DNA from: CAYVBJ01 sp964517005
Lineage (GTDB): Bacteria; Bacteroidota; Rhodothermia; Balneolales; Balneolaceae
NCBI GenBank assembly: GCA_964517005.1
Contig: CAZFAJ010000002.1
Span: 1-64,000, forward strand
Reading direction: 5' to 3'
DNA: 64,000 bases
Of this stretch, positions 59,533-64,000 are shown piece after piece. The stretch's first letter is position 1. Each line of letters begins with the position of its first letter. The translations under genes and the position numbers were made by a program. A model generated the notes under the pieces. The model worked only from the letters and a program-made list of their open reading frames with translations. It was not told where the DNA came from and did not search any database.

Positions 59533-61848
59533 ATGTTTAATCTAAGAATTGCAGGTATCCTGGTGATATTGTATCTCTTTATCAACGTTTTGCCCGCATT
59601 ATCTCAAACTCAAAATGGTACACCGGATAATTCGAAATCCGATTTCATAATTACAGGAACAGTTATTTCAGCCGATACGAAAGAACCTGTTCCCGGAGCC
59701 CATATTTTTATAGGCACAAAACAAAAAGCTGTTACTACTGACAGGAATGGAAATTTCAGGATCGTGATATCAGCCTTCGATAAGTCACTCAAGTTAAATG
59801 TAACTCATATTGGCTTTCTCAGTTACTCTCGTTCTCTTACAGAAGATATGTTTGAGAAGCCGCTAAACATTTATCTTGAAAAAGGTTCAGCGGCTCTGAA
59901 TCCGGTAACCGTATTAGCCCACAGGGTGAGGCGAAATCCGGAGCAGATGATGGATTCAGATGAAAATGCATTTTTGCCGATCGATTCAGGTGCTTTTCTG
60001 AAAAGTGCGGCCAATGTATCGGGAATCAGAAAAGGAGGCTTCGGAATTGATCCTGTATTGAGAGGATTGAGCGGAAGCCGTTTAAATGTGAGGCTGAATG
60101 GCCTTTCCACAACTGCAGCGGCGTGTCCAAACAGAATGGATCCCCCTACATCCCATATCCGGTTAACCGATATCGAACGTGTGGAAATTCATATGGGGCC
60201 ACATGCGCTCCAATATGGGCCGGCTTTTGGAGGTACGGTAAATTTTATTAAACGTCAGCCCGAGAGATTTGAAACTTTTAATGTGAATGGAGATGTTCGC
60301 GCAGGTTTTGAAAGTAATACGGGACACCGGAAGACAGATTTCCGGATTAACAGCGGATCCAAAGATTGGGATGTTCAGCTCAGCGGAGGGCTTTCATCTA
60401 CAGGCGATTATGAAAACGGATCGGGAAACACAACCCCTGCCGGTTTTGAATCCTACGATTACAGCCTGGATGCTGAATATCATATTAACGATTCTCAGAA
60501 AATCTCGATTGGCTGGGGACAGTCGTTTATCAGGGATGCAGATTTTCCCGCTCTTGCCATGGATATGGCTATCGATGACACTTATAAACTGAAATCGGGT
60601 TATGAATGGATTGGTTCAGGAGAGTCAACAGTACAATCATTTTCAGCTAACGGCTACTGGAGCTTTGTGGATCATGAAATGAACAATCACAACCGGAAAA
60701 CGTTCGCAATGCGTGATGCTGTTGCCCTGGCTGAAACCGTGTCGTACGGATTTCAGACGAAAGCTAAGGGATTGTTATCGTCCGGAACGTGGTCGGTCCT
60801 GGCAGGAGTAGATCACCAAAATGCAGAAGGAACCCGGTTTGTCGATTTTAAGGCCGGACCCAAAGCAGGCGGAAGTGCTGCTGTCAATTTATGGCAGGAT
60901 GCAGCCATAACCAATGCCGGGATTTATGCCGGTACTGAACATTACTCGGGCAGCTGGACGTTTACAGTCGGTTCAAGAGTTGACCTGAATATGGCACGGT
61001 CAAACGATCCTGCTCCCCGTTTTGAAAATTTGGATACGGACTCTGATCATTTCAACTTTAGTATCAGCGGAGGAGCTACAAAATCCATATCCGGCGGTAC
61101 AAGTATTGGTATGTTTCTCAGCAGGGGAGTAAGAAGCCCGGATATTACAGAGAGATATATCAATTTTCTTACGATTGGCCAGGATGGATTTGAGTATAGC
61201 GGTAATCCGTCACTGAAAGCAGAAACAAATAACCAGGTGGACTTCATGCTTCAATCAAGGATTCGTGGCCTGAGTTTTGAGACGACACTTTTTGCCTCTT
61301 ACATGTCGAATTACATTTCCGCTGAAGTTGATCCGGAACTGCAGCCGGTTGGAATGGGGGCGCCGGGAGTAAGGGTATTTCAAAACCGCGGCGATGCACT
61401 GTTTACCGGATTTGAATTGAATATGGAATATGCAATTGCGAGACAGTGGTATCTGAACATGGGTACAGCCTACACAAGAGCGGAATACAGAGATACGAAC
61501 TTGCCGGTAGCAGAAATACCGCCTCTTGAAATGACATTTGCCCTTGCAGGATCGATTTTCTCCGGCAATTTGACTCCTGAAATTAGTGGGAGAAAGGTTT
61601 TTGCCCAAAACCGCTTTGACGAATCATTCGGTGAAGAGAGGACGCCCGGTTTTTGGGTGGTGGATGTGAACACGGGAGCCAGGATCTATAAAGGAGTTTC
61701 ACTTTCAGCCGGGATTAGAAATCTGCTGGACAACGCCTATTTCGAACATCTTAACAGGCGATTAAATCCGGGAATAGCCGGAACGGATGGCCAATATTTA
61801 TATGAACCCGGAAGAAGTGCGTTTCTTGAATTGAACGTACAATTTTAA
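59533..61848 (+). CDS. TonB-dependent receptor with OprC/NosA-type CxxxM...HxM copper site
   Basis: A 771-residue receptor: signal peptide, carboxypeptidase-like regulatory domain (about 35-115), plug (about 120-240) and a complete barrel ending RSAFLELNVQF. Within the plug, AAACPNRMDPPTSHI holds Cys198 and Met202; in the barrel VDHEMNNH holds His381 and Met383. In OprC of Pseudomonas the copper ligands are Cys143, Met147, His323 and Met325, so the pair spacing (CxxxM, HxM) and the distance between the pairs (183 here, 180 there) agree. It therefore probably imports ionic copper. It lies upstream of the nosZ region across a scaffold gap and follows the Cys/His-rich small gene. Confidence 0.88.
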   Translation: MFNLRIAGILVILYLFINVLPALSQTQNGTPDNSKSDFIITGTVISADTKEPVPGAHIFIGTKQKAVTTDRNGNFRIVISAFDKSLKLNVTHIGFLSYSRSLTEDMFEKPLNIYLEKGSAALNPVTVLAHRVRRNPEQMMDSDENAFLPIDSGAFLKSAANVSGIRKGGFGIDPVLRGLSGSRLNVRLNGLSTTAAACPNRMDPPTSHIRLTDIERVEIHMGPHALQYGPAFGGTVNFIKRQPERFETFNVNGDVRAGFESNTGHRKTDFRINSGSKDWDVQLSGGLSSTGDYENGSGNTTPAGFESYDYSLDAEYHINDSQKISIGWGQSFIRDADFPALAMDMAIDDTYKLKSGYEWIGSGESTVQSFSANGYWSFVDHEMNNHNRKTFAMRDAVALAETVSYGFQTKAKGLLSSGTWSVLAGVDHQNAEGTRFVDFKAGPKAGGSAAVNLWQDAAITNAGIYAGTEHYSGSWTFTVGSRVDLNMARSNDPAPRFENLDTDSDHFNFSISGGATKSISGGTSIGMFLSRGVRSPDITERYINFLTIGQDGFEYSGNPSLKAETNNQVDFMLQSRIRGLSFETTLFASYMSNYISAEVDPELQPVGMGAPGVRVFQNRGDALFTGFELNMEYAIARQWYLNMGTAYTRAEYRDTNLPVAEIPPLEMTFALAGSIFSGNLTPEISGRKVFAQNRFDESFGEERTPGFWVVDVNTGARIYKGVSLSAGIRNLLDNAYFEHLNRRLNPGIAGTDGQYLYEPGRSAFLELNVQF

Positions 61849-61948
61849 NNNNNNNNNNNNNNNNNNNNNNNNNNNNNNNNNNNNNNNNNNNNNNNNNNNN
61901 NNNNNNNNNNNNNNNNNNNNNNNNNNNNNNNNNNNNNNNNNNNNNNNN
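61849..61948. other. assembly gap of 100 N
   Basis: This gap begins directly after the receptor stop codon (TAA at 61846-61848). Genes may be hidden between the copper receptor and the Rrf2 regulator. The 168 bases after it (61949-62116) hold a CCCCGA/TCGGGG hairpin near 61976-61997 and the Rrf2 operator. Confidence 0.98.
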
Positions 61949-62076
61949 GCGTACCTTCGATTACCGTTGTGTTACCCCGACGGCTCTGCCTCGGGGCAAT
62001 TCATTTACAAGGGACTTTATTCTAAAATTTCTTAAAAACTTTTAACAAAAAAGTGGAAAATTGATTGAGAGGTTGG

Positions 62077-62104
62077 TATATTAAGACAAAATGCTCTTAA
62101 TATA
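62077..62104. promoter_or_regulatory. 10+8+10 inverted repeat before rrf2, candidate operator
   Basis: TATATTAAGA (62077-62086), spacer CAAAATGC, then TCTTAATATA (62095-62104) is a perfect inverted repeat. It ends 12 bases before the Rrf2 start at 62117. Its AAGACAAAAT core recurs before the cytochrome gene (62599). Position and symmetry suggest autoregulation by the Rrf2 protein. Confidence 0.65.
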
Positions 62105-62116
62105 TTATAATCTATT

Positions 62117-62578
62117 ATGCTTCTATCCAAATCATGTGTGTATGGTCTTCGGGCAACTCTTTATTTGGCTTCGCTTAAAACTACTGGTTACACACCCATC
62201 CGGAAAATGAGTGATGACCTGGAGATTTCATTTCATTTTCTTACTAAAATTCTACAGATACTAACCGGAGAAGGAATGCTGGAATCTTTTAAAGGTCCCA
62301 ACGGAGGTGTTCGCCTGACGAGGGATGGTGATAAAATTACTCTTTTGGAAATCGTAACAGCAATAGATGGAAATGATCTTTTTACGGAATGTGCTCTCGG
62401 ATTGCCGGGATGCGGAATCATGAAACCTTGCCCTCTGCATGATAAATGGGCTGAAACAAGAGACGGGATCCGGGAAATGCTCCAGTCCACCACATTAACG
62501 GAACTTGCAAAAAGCGGAAAAGCAGGCAACCTTCGCATGACTGCTGAGGGTGGTTTTGAGTTTACGGATAGCACATAA
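62117..62578 (+). CDS. Rrf2-family transcriptional regulator, NsrR-like Fe-S sensor
   Basis: A 153-residue Rrf2 protein. The winged-helix starts with SKSCVYGLRATLYLA and LEISFHFLTKILQIL, and the wing is FKGPNGGVRLTRDGDKITLLEIV. Three cysteines stand where NsrR and IscR bind their cluster: Cys92, Cys99 and Cys105 (CALGLPGCGIMKPC), followed by the family's PLHDKW. In NsrR the cluster reacts with NO, which relieves repression of NO-detoxifying and denitrification genes. The position before the cytochrome c-nosZ genes and the flanking inverted repeats support a NO/N2O-responsive role. IscR-type Fe-S sensing remains the alternative. Confidence 0.88.
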   Translation: MLLSKSCVYGLRATLYLASLKTTGYTPIRKMSDDLEISFHFLTKILQILTGEGMLESFKGPNGGVRLTRDGDKITLLEIVTAIDGNDLFTECALGLPGCGIMKPCPLHDKWAETRDGIREMLQSTTLTELAKSGKAGNLRMTAEGGFEFTDST

Positions 62579-62598
62579 AAAATTTTTTAAATGTATAT

Positions 62599-62621
62599 AA
62601 GACAAAATACTATTTAATCTT
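62599..62621. promoter_or_regulatory. 23-bp NsrR-type palindrome before the cytochrome c-nosZ genes
   Basis: AAGACAAAATA, a central C, then TATTTAATCTT: the 11+1+11 arms match in 9 of 11 positions. This geometry equals the classic NsrR site (AAG...ATTT-n-AAAT...CTT). It lies 115 bases upstream of the cytochrome start and shares AAGACAAAAT with the operator at 62083. Confidence 0.6.
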
Positions 62622-62735
62622 TATATAGGTAATATCGTTGTGCGATCTGAGCTTTTTAATCAAGATAACCATACAAGAATAGAGTACAGAGAAGAGTATT
62701 TTTAAATATTAAACCTAATAATAACAGCGAATAAA

Positions 62736-63245
62736 ATGAAATCAATAACTTTTAATTTTCTTGCCATTTTGTTTATGGTTTTTTCAATCACTTTGTTACA
62801 GGCTTGTTCAGGCGGTGGCTCAGACGGAGATTCTGGTCAGGCAGGCAATGGATCAGCTCAGCAAACTTCGGGACTTACGGAATTTGAACTGGAACACGGT
62901 ATTGGGCCGGTCACAGAAGTGGTTGAACTTGGTGAACTCGACCCCGAACTAGCGGCTAAAGGCAAGGAAGTGTTCGAAGCCAAATGCACCGCATGCCACA
63001 GGCCACAGGAACGATACATAGGCCCCGCCTCAGGGGAAATACTTGACCGGCGGTCTGCGACCTACGCGATGAACATGATCATGAACCCTGATGAGATGAC
63101 CAAGAAGCATCCGGAAGGCAAGAAAATGATGCAGGAGTATATGTCTCCCATGCCCTATCAAAACGTAACGATTGAACAGGCAAGAGCCATTGTAGAATAT
63201 TTCAGAACCATTGAAATGCCAAACGAAGAAGAAACCAACCAATAA
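62736..63245 (+). CDS. c-type cytochrome lipoprotein, likely electron donor to NosZ
   Basis: A 169-residue lipoprotein (LLQAC, Cys24) with a Gly/Ser-rich spacer. One class I cytochrome c domain follows: CTACH (Cys84, Cys87, His88) and the axial-Met candidate in YMSPMPYQNVTIEQA. Helices AAKGKEVFEAK and EQARAIVEYFRTIEMP are typical. Cytochrome c genes precede nosZ in clade II nos clusters of Bacteroidota and supply its electrons. The nosZ gene starts 20 bases downstream, so the two are co-transcribed. Confidence 0.9.
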   Translation: MKSITFNFLAILFMVFSITLLQACSGGGSDGDSGQAGNGSAQQTSGLTEFELEHGIGPVTEVVELGELDPELAAKGKEVFEAKCTACHRPQERYIGPASGEILDRRSATYAMNMIMNPDEMTKKHPEGKKMMQEYMSPMPYQNVTIEQARAIVEYFRTIEMPNEEETNQ

Positions 63246-63265
63246 CACCTAAACCAAAACGACCT

Positions 63266-64000
63266 ATGGAACCAAATAAGAAAAAATCAAAATATGTGTG
63301 GTGGTCTATCCCGCTGATTGCTGTACTTGCGTTTACCTTTTACGGGTGCCCTTCGCAGCAGAAATTGGCGGGCTCGAGCGATGCCGCGCAAAAAGTATAT
63401 GTAGCTCCGGGAGAGTATGACGAATATTATGGAATGTTTTCCGGCGGATATAGCGGACAGATGCCCGTTTACGGACTACCATCAGGCCGCCACCTTTATA
63501 CCATTCCGGTATTTACGCAATCGGCTGTTAATGGCTATGGGTATAATGAGGAAACAAAACCGATGCTTATGACTAGCCATGGATATATTCCATGGGATGA
63601 TGCCCACCACCCTGAAGGATCACAAACCAATGGTGAGCTTGATGGACGATGGGTGTTTATGAATGCAAATAATACACCACGGATTGCGCGTATTGATCTG
63701 ACTAATTTCCAGACGGCAGAGATCATTGAAATTCCGAACTCAGCCGGTAACCATGCATCCTCGTTCGTTACTGTTAATACCGAATATGTGTCTGCTGCAA
63801 CTCGTTTCAGTATTCCGATGGACGAGAATTTAGAAAACATGGACGTTCCTATCTCATCGTATGCAGAAAATTTCAAGGGAACCATCTCCTTTATTAAAGT
63901 AGGTGATGAAGGGCAAATGAGCGTTGATTTTCAGATTTTGGTCCCGGGATTCAACTACGATCTTTCACACGCAGGTAAAGGTCCTTCTGAAGATTGGGCT
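63266..64000 (+). CDS. nosZ: nitrous-oxide reductase, clade II (5' part, runs off the window)
   Basis: The ATG at 63266 opens a frame of 245 codons that reaches the last base of the window without a stop. After a Sec-type signal with a possible lipoprotein cysteine (VLAFTFYGC), the sequence matches the start of the NosZ beta-propeller: VYVAPGEYDEYYGMFSGGYS, VYGLPSGRHLYTIPVF, WDDAHHPEGSQTNGELDGRW, the NHASSF block, and DLSHAGKGPS. The DAHHPE region supplies CuZ histidines in known NosZ. Lacking a Tat twin-arginine signal and using a Sec signal identifies the clade II type. It reduces N2O to N2 in the periplasm. Confidence 0.92.
   Translation, partial: MEPNKKKSKYVWWSIPLIAVLAFTFYGCPSQQKLAGSSDAAQKVYVAPGEYDEYYGMFSGGYSGQMPVYGLPSGRHLYTIPVFTQSAVNGYGYNEETKPMLMTSHGYIPWDDAHHPEGSQTNGELDGRWVFMNANNTPRIARIDLTNFQTAEIIEIPNSAGNHASSFVTVNTEYVSAATRFSIPMDENLENMDVPISSYAENFKGTISFIKVGDEGQMSVDFQILVPGFNYDLSHAGKGPSEDWA

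Noticed and set aside
1..64000. tRNA genes, transposases, integrases, phage modules or toxin-antitoxin pairs
   Set aside because: I scanned intergenic regions and translations and saw no cloverleaf, DDE/tyrosine recombinase or toxin-antitoxin motif; this was done by eye, so a short tRNA could still be missed.

Overview
The window looks like a chromosomal scaffold segment of a marine or halophilic member of the Balneolota/Rhodothermota (the wider Bacteroidota group). The pointers are a SusC/SusD pair, a secreted protease ending in a PNPFNPST-type sorting domain, Bacteroidota-type promoters (TAnnTTTG), a probable OlsB/OlsA (GlsB/GlsA) aminolipid pair, an HU+SPOR membrane protein and a clade II-type nosZ. 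Four runs of exactly 100 N (6817-6916, 29965-30064, 39412-39511, 61849-61948) are scaffolding gaps of unknown true size. I saw no tRNA, rRNA, CRISPR array, transposase, integrase or phage gene.

Layout. 0.2-4.0 kb: a minus-strand operon of porin, imelysin-family lipoprotein and di-haem oxidoreductase, probably for metal (iron) handling. 4.0-5.9 kb: an alpha/beta-hydrolase remnant and an N-acyl/O-acyl transferase pair for an acyl-amino-acid membrane lipid. 6.2-9.9 kb: MFS transporter (with a gap), orphan PAS histidine kinase, MerA-like flavoprotein. 9.9-11.9 kb: small lipoprotein, a 55-residue DUF1508 protein, an intergenic region full of short inverted repeats, and aat. 12-16.5 kb: uvrB with a PmtA-like methyltransferase, tyrA (chorismate mutase-prephenate dehydrogenase), and a tspO without a usual start codon. 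16.6-20.1 kb: secreted metzincin protease with a lipoprotein that resembles the protease's own prodomain. 20.1-29.4 kb: housekeeping genes mrp, gcvT, comB, ftsK, lolA-like, a flippase-like membrane protein and an outer-membrane barrel. 29.4-33.5 kb: two HU-type genes (one fused to a membrane anchor and SPOR domain), exbB, exbD, tonB and a response regulator. 33.5-43.5 kb: YhdH-type oxidoreductase, SusC/SusD, aldehyde dehydrogenase plus SDR, M28 peptidase. 43.7-51.5 kb: YyaL-like protein, a GxxExxY pseudogene between inverted repeats, mgsA, a class III cyclase, ndk, a DUF1343 (NamZ-like) lipoprotein and an SDR. 51.5-58.9 kb: two large poorly known proteins (615 and 601 aa), a tyrosine phenol-lyase/tryptophanase and an ADP-forming acyl-CoA synthetase. 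59-64 kb: a copper/N2O-respiration region with a Cys/His-rich secreted protein, a TonB receptor carrying an OprC-like CxxxM...HxM copper site, an Rrf2 (NsrR-like) regulator, a cytochrome c lipoprotein and the first 245 codons of nosZ.

The most coherent system is this last one. A putative copper-specific outer-membrane receptor and a small metal-binding protein lie just before a NO-type Rrf2 regulator, its two candidate operators, and the cytochrome c-NosZ electron-transfer pair. NosZ needs about twelve copper-cluster ligand residues loaded with copper, so copper import and N2O reduction would be physically linked here. Other loci worth attention are the protease/prodomain-like lipoprotein pair, the HU-SPOR-ExbBD-TonB envelope locus, the structured intergenic region at 10.9-11.2 kb, and the divergent locus around the tyrosine phenol-lyase.
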